In this document: in pieces, positions 5,856 through 11,587 of the stretch
How positions within the stretch are numbered: the first letter of the stretch is position 1
How the letters are laid out: every line of letters starts with the position of its first letter
NCBI GenBank assembly: GCA_038222915.1
Contig: JBBRHH010000145.1
Location: 1 to 11,587, forward strand
Length of the DNA stretch: 11,587 nt
DNA from: JBBRHH01 sp038222915
Lineage (GTDB): Bacteria > Planctomycetota > Phycisphaerae > Tepidisphaerales > Tepidisphaeraceae
Reading direction: 5' to 3'
Translations under genes and position numbers: made by a program
Notes under the pieces: generated by a model
The model's input: the letters and a program-made list of their open reading frames with translations, nothing else
Database searches by the model: none
Told to the model about the DNA's origin: nothing

Positions 5856-8531
5856 ATGCGGCACGCACTACCCCTGATCCTCTCTCTGCTGATTCCTGCC
5901 GTCGCTACCGCCCAGCCGGCTCAGGTGACCCGCGTTCTCCACACCATCGATTTCGAAGAGCGTCATCTGGGCAATCCTGAAGAACTGCCGATGCACTGGT
6001 CCAAGATCGAAGGCGCCGGCTTCCCCCATTATGTCAACGCCAAGCTCACCGACGACCGCGCACACGGCGGCAAATATTCGTTCCGATTTGATCTCAATGG
6101 CGGTTCGCTCGCCTATCGGTACGACGCAGGACAGATCAAAGTCCAGAGCGGTGCACATTATCGCGTCGAAACATTCGTGCAGACCACGCCGCTGATGCAC
6201 GCCCGCGCGCGGCTGAGCGCGTACTTTCTCGATCAGGATGGCCGTGCCATTCCAGCTTCGCTTCGATCGACCGAACCATACGTGTCGGAGGGTGATGCCT
6301 CGGCGTGGAAACATCTTGTGGTTGAAATGTCGGCGGACGATCCGGCCGCCGATTCTCTGGTGATTGAATTGGCGCTGCTGCAGCCGGCCATCTTCTCCAA
6401 GTCAATGCTGGGCGACCGTGCACTATTTGCGCAAGACATTCGTGGCAGCGCGTGGTTTGATGATGTGAGCGTTTCGCAGTTTCCCAAGGTGAGAATCTCG
6501 GCCGAGCGACCTGGGAATATTTTCCGGCGAAGCGAGCCGGTTGCGCTGAATGTATCCATCAGCGACCGCTTCACCGACGACCTTGCGGCCCAGCTTGTGG
6601 TGCGCGACGCGGGCGGTAAGGAAATCTATCAGCACACCGGTGCGCTCGACGTTACGGCCGCGTCACAACCTGCGGGCAATATCGGCAAAGCCAAACCGCA
6701 AATCACCGAAGGCCATACCCGGCTGCTAATTCCAACACTCACTCCCGGCTGGTACGAAGCGACGCTCACCATGACAACGCGGGGGCAGTTCCTCGGGCAA
6801 CAAAAACTGTCGCTCATCGTGCTCGCCGACGAAGGGGCGATGATCCGACCGGACGATCGATTCGGGCTCATCGCCACCGATCAGCCTTTCGAAGCGTGGG
6901 AACAACTGCCCGACATCGCCTCGCTCTTTGCCGCGGGGCGACTCAAGCTGGCGATCTGGAGCAAGGCGGCCGACGCGCAACAACTCGATGCCGCGATGTT
7001 CGACCGGCTGCTGCTTCGGCTTCAGGAGATGCATATCTCCCCTACCGCGTGTCTGATCGATCTGCCGCCCAATCTCGCCGGACTTACCAAGACCGGCGCG
7101 TGGCCTGAACTGCTTTCCATTCCGCCCGACAGTTGGAAGCCGCAGCTTGCGTATCTGATCGCGCGGCACATTTCCCATCTGGAGCGGTGGCAACTTGGCG
7201 CTGACGCGTCCGACGCGTTTGTCACCAATAAAGACATGCGGCAGGTTTATGCGAGTGTGTATGCGGAGTTTGCGAAGCTCACGCAGAAACCGGACCTGGC
7301 GATGCCGTGGCCGGCGTGGTTCGAACTGGACGGGCAGCTTCCCGCCACCGTCGCGTTGTCGGTTCCGTCTTCGATCCTGCCGGCCCAGTTGCCGCTGTAT
7401 ATGCAGGACATGAAGGGTCATGAGGGGCACAATCTGTCGCTGAGCCTGCAGTGGCTGGATCGCAAACAGTATGGCCGGGATGTGCAGATCCGGGATCTTG
7501 CACAGCGTGTGATCTATGCGCTCTCGGCTGACGCGAAGCGCATCGATGTGCCGCTGCCGCTGGATGCGGAGCGCGGACCGGATGGTTCGGTCATCAATCA
7601 ACCCAACGAACTTTTTACCGTCGTCCGCACCTTGTTCACGACGCTGAGCGGCGCGACCTTTAAGGGAAAAGTGCCGATCGCCGACGGGGTGGAAGCGTTT
7701 CTTTTTGATCGAAATGGGCAGGGGATCATCGCGATGTGGGACCGCGGCAGCAGCGGCTCTTCCAAGCAACTGGCGCTGCACCTGGGCCAGAAGCCGTTGC
7801 AGGTCGATCTGTGGGGCAACGTTACCCCCCTGCTCAAACCGACCGACGCGGCCGCCAAGTCCGGGCAAGTGCAACTGACGGTGGGTCCGATGCCGATTTT
7901 TCTTGTCGATATTGATGGCCCGCTCGCGCAGCTTCGCGCCAGCGTGGTTCTCGATCGGCCGCTGATTGAATCGAGCTTTCAACCGCACGCGCGGAAGATC
8001 CGGTTTGCCAATTCGTTTAAGCAGCCGATCAGCGGGACCTTGAAGCTGAAAGGTCCTTCGGGATGGACGTTTACGCCGCCCACTTTCACGTTCAACCTGA
8101 ACGCCGGCGAGACCTTTGAGCGCGACATCACGCTGCAATTTCCCTACAGCACCTATGCAGGCCAGAAGACGTTTGACGCTGAATTTGCCATCCAGGCAGA
8201 CCGCCAGATCAACATCACCATTCCCGTCTCGCTGACGCTTGGGCTGAGCGACATCGGCATGCAAAGCCTCGCGCTGCGCGAGGGCAAAGACATCATCTTG
8301 CAGCAGATCATCACCAACTACGGCGACAAGCCCGTCGACTATACGGCGTTCGCCATGTTTCCCAACCAGGCCCGGCAGGAGCGTCTGGTGACTACGCTTG
8401 GCCCGGGCCGGACGACGATCAAGCGATACAAGTTTCAGAACGCCGTTATCACGCCCAAAGCCAGCGTTCGCGTGGGCATCAAGGAAATTGACGGGACGCG
8501 CGTTCTCAATGATCAGGTTGAGGTACAGTAG
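5856..8531 (+). CDS. secreted multi-domain beta-sandwich protein, glycoside hydrolase-like, function unknown
   Basis: The 891-residue protein starts with a signal peptide (MRHALPLILSLLIPAVATAQ, cut near residue 20), so it should be exported. Residues of about 30-205 resemble a galactose-binding-like or carbohydrate-binding fold, ending in GSAWFDDVSV. About 215-325 is a beta domain ending in GWYEATLTM. About 329-580 is an alpha/beta region that could be a TIM barrel, with LQEMHISPTACLIDLPPN and PWPAWFELDGQ. About 605-685 has the look of the C-terminal sandwich of glycoside hydrolases (FLFDRNGQGIIAMWDRG, DLWGNVTPL, PMPIFLVDIDGP). About 700-800 is NEW3-like (LKLKGPSGWTFTPP), and a last beta domain follows to the end. 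I cannot identify catalytic acids or a named family, so polysaccharide binding or cleavage is inference. It lies 53 nt after def. Its 3' end overlaps the convergent gene by 26 bp. Confidence 0.8.
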   Translation: MRHALPLILSLLIPAVATAQPAQVTRVLHTIDFEERHLGNPEELPMHWSKIEGAGFPHYVNAKLTDDRAHGGKYSFRFDLNGGSLAYRYDAGQIKVQSGAHYRVETFVQTTPLMHARARLSAYFLDQDGRAIPASLRSTEPYVSEGDASAWKHLVVEMSADDPAADSLVIELALLQPAIFSKSMLGDRALFAQDIRGSAWFDDVSVSQFPKVRISAERPGNIFRRSEPVALNVSISDRFTDDLAAQLVVRDAGGKEIYQHTGALDVTAASQPAGNIGKAKPQITEGHTRLLIPTLTPGWYEATLTMTTRGQFLGQQKLSLIVLADEGAMIRPDDRFGLIATDQPFEAWEQLPDIASLFAAGRLKLAIWSKAADAQQLDAAMFDRLLLRLQEMHISPTACLIDLPPNLAGLTKTGAWPELLSIPPDSWKPQLAYLIARHISHLERWQLGADASDAFVTNKDMRQVYASVYAEFAKLTQKPDLAMPWPAWFELDGQLPATVALSVPSSILPAQLPLYMQDMKGHEGHNLSLSLQWLDRKQYGRDVQIRDLAQRVIYALSADAKRIDVPLPLDAERGPDGSVINQPNELFTVVRTLFTTLSGATFKGKVPIADGVEAFLFDRNGQGIIAMWDRGSSGSSKQLALHLGQKPLQVDLWGNVTPLLKPTDAAAKSGQVQLTVGPMPIFLVDIDGPLAQLRASVVLDRPLIESSFQPHARKIRFANSFKQPISGTLKLKGPSGWTFTPPTFTFNLNAGETFERDITLQFPYSTYAGQKTFDAEFAIQADRQINITIPVSLTLGLSDIGMQSLALREGKDIILQQIITNYGDKPVDYTAFAMFPNQARQERLVTTLGPGRTTIKRYKFQNAVITPKASVRVGIKEIDGTRVLNDQVEVQ

Positions 8532-9354
8532 ACACGGTGTAGCCTATGGCTTGATCGGGGAGATCTGGATTTGGGGGAGTGGTGGGTTCGTTTTGTAATT
8601 CATTGATTGGAGGGTTGGGGTTGGGGTTGGTGGGTTCGTTTGGTAATTCAGTGTTGAGTGGGCTGTCGACGGTTTGGCCCTCACCCCAACCCTCTCCCTG
8701 CGTACAGGGCGAGGGGGCAGGAGGAGGAGGAGAAGAAGGAGGGCGAAGACGCGCTTCGTCTCTGCCTGTGTCTCCGGTGGGTTCGTTTTCTGCTTTCTTG
8801 AGTTGCTGGAACTGTTGGAGGGTTTTGAAGAAGCTGCGCTCTGCTGTGGATTCGTAGCGCTGGAGGCGGGTGAAGCTGTTGTCGGGGCTGTCGATGAAGC
8901 GGTTGAGAAGGATATCGGAGGCCGGGACGGGTTCGGGTATGGGATCGGGTTCGGGGCGGGGTTTGGGGTTTTTGGCGGTGTGTCGGTATTTCATGTACTC
9001 AGCGTGGTCTTGCTGGGCTTTCAGGTTGGCCTGCCTGGTCTGAAAGATGCGGTTGAGGTTGGCCCGGTTGGTGATATTGGCTTCGGCCTGGGAGCATTTG
9101 TGGAGCTTCCTGGTGAGGAGGGCGAGGCGCTGGACCATGAAGAGCTGGAGGGGGGATTGGGGGTTCAGGTCATCGATGAAGGATTGCTGGTGTTGTTCGT
9201 AGGTTTGCTGGTCTTCGGTGGGGACGAGGAGCTGGGCGGAGAGGCCGTGGGTGAGGGCGTTTTGGGCGGAGCGTTGTTTTCCTTCCTCTGATCTTGGGCC
9301 GGTGGAGAGTTGGGCGTTGGCTCGGTTGGCTTCCAGTTTTCTGGCGGAACACAT
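8506..9354 (-). CDS. STGPR/NALTHGL-family protein with repeat-derived tail
   Basis: The 282-residue protein belongs to a large, often multi-copy family of unknown function in planctomycetes and other soil bacteria. The signature is EANRANAQLSTGPRSEEGK (8-26) followed by QNALTHGL (31-38). A helical core continues to about residue 125. A Pro-rich linker (130-146) leads to a second conserved piece with RYESTAERSFFKTLQQFQQL (167-186). The last 95 or so residues are low complexity: Pro runs, a segment translated from a REP-like palindrome (SPCTQGEGWGEG) and three NEPT motifs (190, 229, 245). No signal peptide or membrane helix. ATG 9354 has an ideal Shine-Dalgarno (AAAGGAGG, six-base spacing) and a TTGACA promoter, so strong expression is likely. 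It is convergent with the 891-residue gene and overlaps its end by 26 bp. Confidence 0.82.
   Translation of the reverse strand: MCSARKLEANRANAQLSTGPRSEEGKQRSAQNALTHGLSAQLLVPTEDQQTYEQHQQSFIDDLNPQSPLQLFMVQRLALLTRKLHKCSQAEANITNRANLNRIFQTRQANLKAQQDHAEYMKYRHTAKNPKPRPEPDPIPEPVPASDILLNRFIDSPDNSFTRLQRYESTAERSFFKTLQQFQQLKKAENEPTGDTGRDEARLRPPSSPPPPAPSPCTQGEGWGEGQTVDSPLNTELPNEPTNPNPNPPINELQNEPTTPPNPDLPDQAIGYTVSTVPQPDH
8581..8653. repeat. in-frame direct repeat encoding NEPT motifs
   Basis: Two 25-bp copies (8581-8605 and 8629-8653) differ at two bases and are 48 bp apart, a multiple of three. A third partial copy, GGTGGGTTCGTTTT, is at 8776-8789. On the coding strand each gives NEPT, as in LQNEPTT, LPNEPTN and AENEPTG. 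Confidence 0.75.
8678..8718. repeat. REP-like palindromic element inside a coding sequence
   Basis: A CCCTCACCCCAACC lead is followed by a palindrome: CCTCTCCCTG (8691-8700), loop CGTA, CAGGGCGAGG (8705-8714), with one mismatch. This sequence type is a common dispersed repeat in many high-GC bacterial genomes. Here it is translated as part of the 282-residue protein. Confidence 0.65.
8719..8743. repeat. purine tract (GGA/GAA microsatellite)
   Basis: Twenty-five consecutive purines on the plus strand, mostly GGA then GAA triplets, encode the Pro/Ser run of the 282-residue protein. Triplet slippage here would change length without a frameshift. Confidence 0.6.
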
Positions 9355-9360
9355 GACGGG

Positions 9361-9368
9361 CCTCCTTT
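9361..9368 (-). promoter_or_regulatory. strong Shine-Dalgarno for the 282-residue gene
   Basis: AAAGGAGG lies six bases before ATG 9354. It is the best ribosome-binding site in the window and fixes that start. Confidence 0.9.
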
Positions 9369-9394
9369 GGTTAGTGGTCGTACCTGGACGAAGA

Positions 9395-9412
9395 GGTCCG
9401 GCGAGCCGGACC
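9395..9412. repeat. perfect palindrome in the leader of the 282-residue gene
   Basis: GGTCCGGC-GA-GCCGGACC is an exact inverted repeat with 8-bp arms. It lies between the promoter and the ribosome-binding site, so it would fold as a stable hairpin in the leader RNA. It resembles dispersed REP elements; copy number elsewhere is unknown. Confidence 0.7.
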
Positions 9413-9428
9413 CTACTTTGTTAGGTAT

Positions 9429-9458
9429 ATTTTAAATTATCCGATGCGCCGATGTCAA
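9429..9458 (-). promoter_or_regulatory. sigma70-like promoter for the 282-residue gene
   Basis: Exact TTGACA (9453-9458) and TAAAAT (9429-9434, five of six) are 18 nt apart on the minus strand. It is set in the only AT-rich patch of the region. Predicted leader is about 65 nt. Confidence 0.65.
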
Positions 9459-9467
9459 GATAATTTA
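9433..9467. promoter_or_regulatory. 9-bp dyad spanning the promoter, operator-like
   Basis: TAAATTATC (9433-9441) and GATAATTTA (9459-9467) are exact inverted copies 26 bp centre to centre. One arm abuts the -35 box and the other touches the -10 box. The spacer also holds a direct repeat CCGATG-CG-CCGATG (9441-9454). A repressor or regulator site is a reasonable inference. Confidence 0.55.
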
Positions 9468-9540
9468 TTAGGGTTATGTTTTTTCAGTTGGCGGTGTGAG
9501 GGTCAGCGGGAAACCTTCGGGATTGGATTTGCGGTGTAGT

Positions 9541-9579
9541 TTCGCGCCCGACATTAGATTTCTTCGCGCCTACTTTAGA
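9541..9579. repeat. short imperfect direct repeat
   Basis: TTCGCGCC followed by a variant of ACATTAGA or ACTTTAGA occurs twice (9541-9558 and 9563-9579) with a period of 22 bp, about two helical turns. Function unknown; possibly a protein-binding site. Confidence 0.45.
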
Positions 9580-9599
9580 CGGCCTGCCAGCGCGCACTT

Positions 9600-9626
9600 A
9601 AAGCCAGGCCACAAGGCCGGCTTTTT
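9600..9626. terminator. Rho-independent terminator, possibly bidirectional
   Basis: AAAGCC-a-GGCC, loop ACAA, GGCC-GGCTTT, then more T. The stem is GC-rich with one bulged A. The T-run is longer on the plus strand (five T). On the minus strand it still ends in TTT, and it lies 55-80 nt after the last gene of the right-hand cassette, which is the most likely user. Confidence 0.6.
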
Positions 9627-9649
9627 CAAAACCTCTTCAAATGTCTATC

Positions 9650-9671
9650 GACCACCCTTTGAAGGGCGGTC
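9650..9671 (-). other. stem-loop after the right-hand cassette
   Basis: GACC-x-CCC, loop TTTGAA, GGG-x-GGTC forms a stem with one internal mismatch, 9-10 nt after the stop of the 81-residue gene. No T-run follows; it may help the terminator at 9600 or stabilise the 3' end. Confidence 0.35.
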
Positions 9672-9680
9672 AACATCCCC

Positions 9681-9926
9681 TCAACAATTGCACCCACCCC
9701 GGTAGATGTCCTTTGCCGCGTCGTACCCTTCCGGGATCTCCTGCGGCGGCAGCCGCGGCGGCCGGTATTGCTCCATCAGCTCCATGTAGGCGGCGTTGGT
9801 CAGCGTCACGCTGTCCTCGCTCACCACCACCGCCCGGCGAATCACGTCGGCCATATAACCAATGGGCCGATAAGGCTCGCGTTCGCGAAGCTGGCGGAAG
9901 GTGATGGTGATGGTGGCGTCAATCAT
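9681..9926 (-). CDS. small hypothetical protein with Cys-x-Cys tail
   Basis: An 81-residue protein I do not recognise. It opens with a beta-like stretch (MIDATITITFRQL), continues with charged helix (YMADVIRRAVVVSEDSVTLTNAAYMELMEQY), and ends in a Pro-rich part and GGCNC, where Cys79 and Cys81 could bind metal or form a disulfide. No signal peptide. The ATG follows the stop of the upstream 199-residue gene by 12 nt and has only a weak ribosome-binding site, so coupled translation is likely. It is the last gene before the stem-loops at 9600-9671. The position after two unrecognised genes suggests an accessory or phage-like cassette, but this is inference. Confidence 0.6.
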   Translation of the reverse strand: MIDATITITFRQLREREPYRPIGYMADVIRRAVVVSEDSVTLTNAAYMELMEQYRPPRLPPQEIPEGYDAAKDIYRGGCNC

Positions 9927-9938
9927 TGCTCTTGCTCA

Positions 9939-10538
9939 TCAGGGCGCAGGGTTACAGCAAGGCCGCACTTCGGCCACGCCGTCGTATCCGGCGCACCGGG
10001 TGCCCAAGTCTCCGTGGGTAAATTGATTGGCCAGCACGTACGACTCATTGCATTTCACATATCCTGCCACACCCACGTTCTGGCCGAATATGTCGATACC
10101 GCCGACCGCCACTTCAAGCGTCCGGTCATTAATCAGCCCCGCCTTGATGTCGCTGTTGGTCCCGAGTAAGCCGGTGCAGTCCGGGCCGCTGAAGTAGCTG
10201 ACGGTCAGCGGACCAGGCCCGAAAAATGAATAATAATAGCTCCACCGATGGTCCTGGGGCAGGCACATATCAAATCCGTTGATGTTCCCGCTGTAGCTGG
10301 CCGATGACGCCGCGCCGATGCCGATTTCTAAGCACCCGCCATCCGTCTTCACCCCATTCAACCGCACGGTGTACGATTCGACGGTGTCATCGCTGCATCG
10401 GTACGATCTGGCCGCGTGCACGCAGGAGGCCGGGCAGCATCCGCACGGGTTGCCGCTGCCATCGTCCCATACCACGCCGTGCGTGGTGTTGTCGCGGAAG
10501 ATGTTGCCAGCGCTGTCGCGGAATATATCTCGCTTCAT
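9939..10538 (-). CDS. Cys-rich hypothetical protein of the right-hand cassette
   Basis: The 199-residue protein starts at ATG 10538, whose ATGA overlaps the stop of the preceding gene, a classic coupling signal; a longer frame from 10613 would overlap that gene by 79 bases. It has 12 cysteines, with clusters CGCC at 32-35 and CC at 194-195. Other features are a near-repeat at the N-terminus (DIFRDSAGNIFRDNT), a beta-rich middle with many Tyr, Gly and Ser (SYTVRLNGV, YYYSFFGPGPLTVSYFSG), and no signal peptide. It resembles Cys-rich, beta-rich proteins that I associate with planctomycete phage-like gene strings, but I cannot name a family. The many cysteines suggest metal binding or disulfides in a particle or exported structure. 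Function unknown. Confidence 0.65.
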   Translation of the reverse strand: MKRDIFRDSAGNIFRDNTTHGVVWDDGSGNPCGCCPASCVHAARSYRCSDDTVESYTVRLNGVKTDGGCLEIGIGAASSASYSGNINGFDMCLPQDHRWSYYYSFFGPGPLTVSYFSGPDCTGLLGTNSDIKAGLINDRTLEVAVGGIDIFGQNVGVAGYVKCNESYVLANQFTHGDLGTRCAGYDGVAEVRPCCNPAP

Positions 10539-11587
10539 GATGCCGCCTGACAGGGCACTTCCCCGTAGACTTCCCAGGCTTCGATCAGGATGGCGGTGCC
10601 GGGTCCGTCCCACTGTGCCAAGCCCTGCCTGGCAGCCCCCGCCTTAAACTTCTGCCTGGGCCGCAGCGGCGATTGCGTGGCGCCAATCTGCAGGATGCCG
10701 ATGGCCACCTGGTAGGTCCACGTCGCCCGCTCCAGGTCGTTGTCCCATTCCGCCCCGCCGTCTCTGGTCAGGTCGGCGATGAAGAAGCCGGTGGGCGCAA
10801 CGATCGGCGTCTCCGAAGAAGGCGTCAACGGCACATCCCGCTCCCGCGTCCCATGCGCCCCTTCCGCCGCTCGCTCTTGTGCCGCCTCCGACTTCTTATG
10901 CTTCTCGCTGGAGAACTCTGACAGGTTCGCCAGCCGCACCAGGTGGTCGCCCGATGGCCGCCGCCAGGTGTTCTGGTGAATGGTGGTGAGAAACTCGCTC
11001 TGGCTCAGTCGCACCTCAGAAATCACCCCGCTCAGCTCCGCCGGGTAAAACCCCTTCGACATGCTCACCTTCGGCGGAGCGTGGGCCTTCATGTATTTCG
11101 TGGCCAGGTCCTTGGCCCGCTCCTCCAGGTCCGGAGCATTGTCCACATCATTTTCTTCCAGCAGCCGCAGCGACGGCTCCAGCCGAAACACCGTCTCCGG
11201 CTCAAGCATCGCCAGCGCCAGCTCGGCATCGGTCAGTTTCGTGATGGCCTGATCGATCCCCATCTTGAAGCCAATGATGTAAAACTTCCGCACCGGCGGA
11301 TCCACCGACGTGTCCAGCGCTTCGGTCGTCAGGTCCACCGAGAAATCATCATCCCCCAGCTCGTCGGCGTCGCCGCCAGGATTGGCCGACGCCAGCACCC
11401 CGGTCTTGATCTTCAAAAGGGCCTGACGAAACACCAGCACATCTGCCGGCGCCTGCGCCACCGCCGCCCCCAACCCCGGCGATGTTCCTGGCGGCGGCGG
11501 TGGCGGGTTGGCCACCGGCATCAGCACCTGTTTTTTATGCAGGGGCAGCAGCTTGATCGCGTCCGTGCTGTTCGACACCAGCCCGGT
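10535..11587 (-). CDS. hypothetical protein, 5' end beyond the window
   Basis: The reading frame is open to the right edge. GTG 11578 or ATG 11521 (with AGGTG upstream) could be starts, but codons before both keep the GC-rich third-position pattern, so the gene probably begins outside the window. Visible parts: a Pro run (VANPPPPPPG) after KLLPLHKKQVL, an acidic stretch (GGDADELGDDDFSVDL), a helical middle, a charged linker with SEKHKKSEAAQERAAEG, and a compact C-terminal part GFFIADLTRDGGAEWDNDLERATWTYQV...GTAILIEAWEVYGE. The last part resembles beta domains I associate with phage-like structural gene strings of planctomycetes, an impression not checked. It is coupled to the Cys-rich gene by an ATGA overlap. 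Family not recognised. Confidence 0.6.
   Translation of the reverse strand, partial: TGLVSNSTDAIKLLPLHKKQVLMPVANPPPPPPGTSPGLGAAVAQAPADVLVFRQALLKIKTGVLASANPGGDADELGDDDFSVDLTTEALDTSVDPPVRKFYIIGFKMGIDQAITKLTDAELALAMLEPETVFRLEPSLRLLEENDVDNAPDLEERAKDLATKYMKAHAPPKVSMSKGFYPAELSGVISEVRLSQSEFLTTIHQNTWRRPSGDHLVRLANLSEFSSEKHKKSEAAQERAAEGAHGTRERDVPLTPSSETPIVAPTGFFIADLTRDGGAEWDNDLERATWTYQVAIGILQIGATQSPLRPRQKFKAGAARQGLAQWDGPGTAILIEAWEVYGEVPCQAAS

Noticed and set aside
6726..8264. 512-residue open frame antisense to the large secreted protein
   Set aside because: Arg/Gln/His-rich composition typical of antisense frames in high-GC coding DNA; the plus-strand protein has a signal peptide and recognisable domain features.
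8674..9291. 205-residue open frame antisense to the STGPR-family gene, with Gly/Val/Leu-rich hydrophobic sequence
   Set aside because: It is the mirror of the Pro/Gln-rich minus-strand protein; that gene has an ideal ribosome-binding site and a family signature.
9541..9579. Possible mini CRISPR array
   Set aside because: Only two imperfect short units with a four-to-five-base gap, no spacers and no cas genes.
10539..10613. N-terminal extension of the Cys-rich protein (extra 25 residues)
   Set aside because: It lies inside the preceding gene; ATG 10538 with the ATGA overlap is the natural coupled start.

Overview
The window looks like chromosomal DNA of a high-GC bacterium, most likely a planctomycete (Planctomycetota, possibly Phycisphaerae). 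This is inferred from gene families rather than a marker search. The supporting features are a single-chain class IIa glycyl-tRNA synthetase, a conserved TPR protein of planctomycete type, a large secreted beta-sandwich protein of unknown function, a protein of the dispersed 'EANRANAQLSTGPR...NALTHGL' family, and a Cys-rich gene cassette of the sort found in planctomycete phage-like regions. Non-ATG starts are common here: GTG for paiB, rpsT and the TPR gene.

Layout. (1) Positions 46-5114 hold five minus-strand genes, in transcription order: TPR protein, ribosomal protein bS20 (rpsT), glycyl-tRNA synthetase, a PaiB-family FMN-binding protein, and a DUF3524/queuosine-tRNA mannosyltransferase-like protein. 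The last three are tightly packed (gaps of 29 and about 2 nt) and look like one transcription unit. rpsT has its own sigma70-like promoter and a leader hairpin. (2) Positions 5115-5274 are a divergent promoter region. (3) On the plus strand follow peptide deformylase (5275-5802) and an 891-residue secreted protein (5856-8531). (4) A convergent minus-strand gene (8506-9354) encodes the STGPR/NALTHGL-family protein. Its tail overlaps the 891-residue gene by 26 bp and has been built partly from repeats, including a translated REP-like palindrome. (5) Positions 9355-9680 form a 326-bp gene-free stretch with a strong promoter, a promoter-spanning dyad, a REP-like palindrome, a direct repeat and a terminator. 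(6) Positions 9681 to the right edge hold three minus-strand genes that I cannot name. They are coupled (ATGA overlap, then a 12-nt gap), one is rich in cysteine, and they run off the window edge. A phage-like or other accessory cassette is the best guess.

How the genes fit together. The left half is translation housekeeping: a ribosomal protein, a tRNA synthetase, a tRNA-modification-like enzyme and a deformylase for nascent proteins. The right third is accessory. The best candidates for new biology are the DUF3524 protein, which has lost the usual GT4 nucleotide-sugar motif, and the coupled Cys-rich cassette at the right edge. I saw no tRNA, rRNA, CRISPR array, transposase or integrase.
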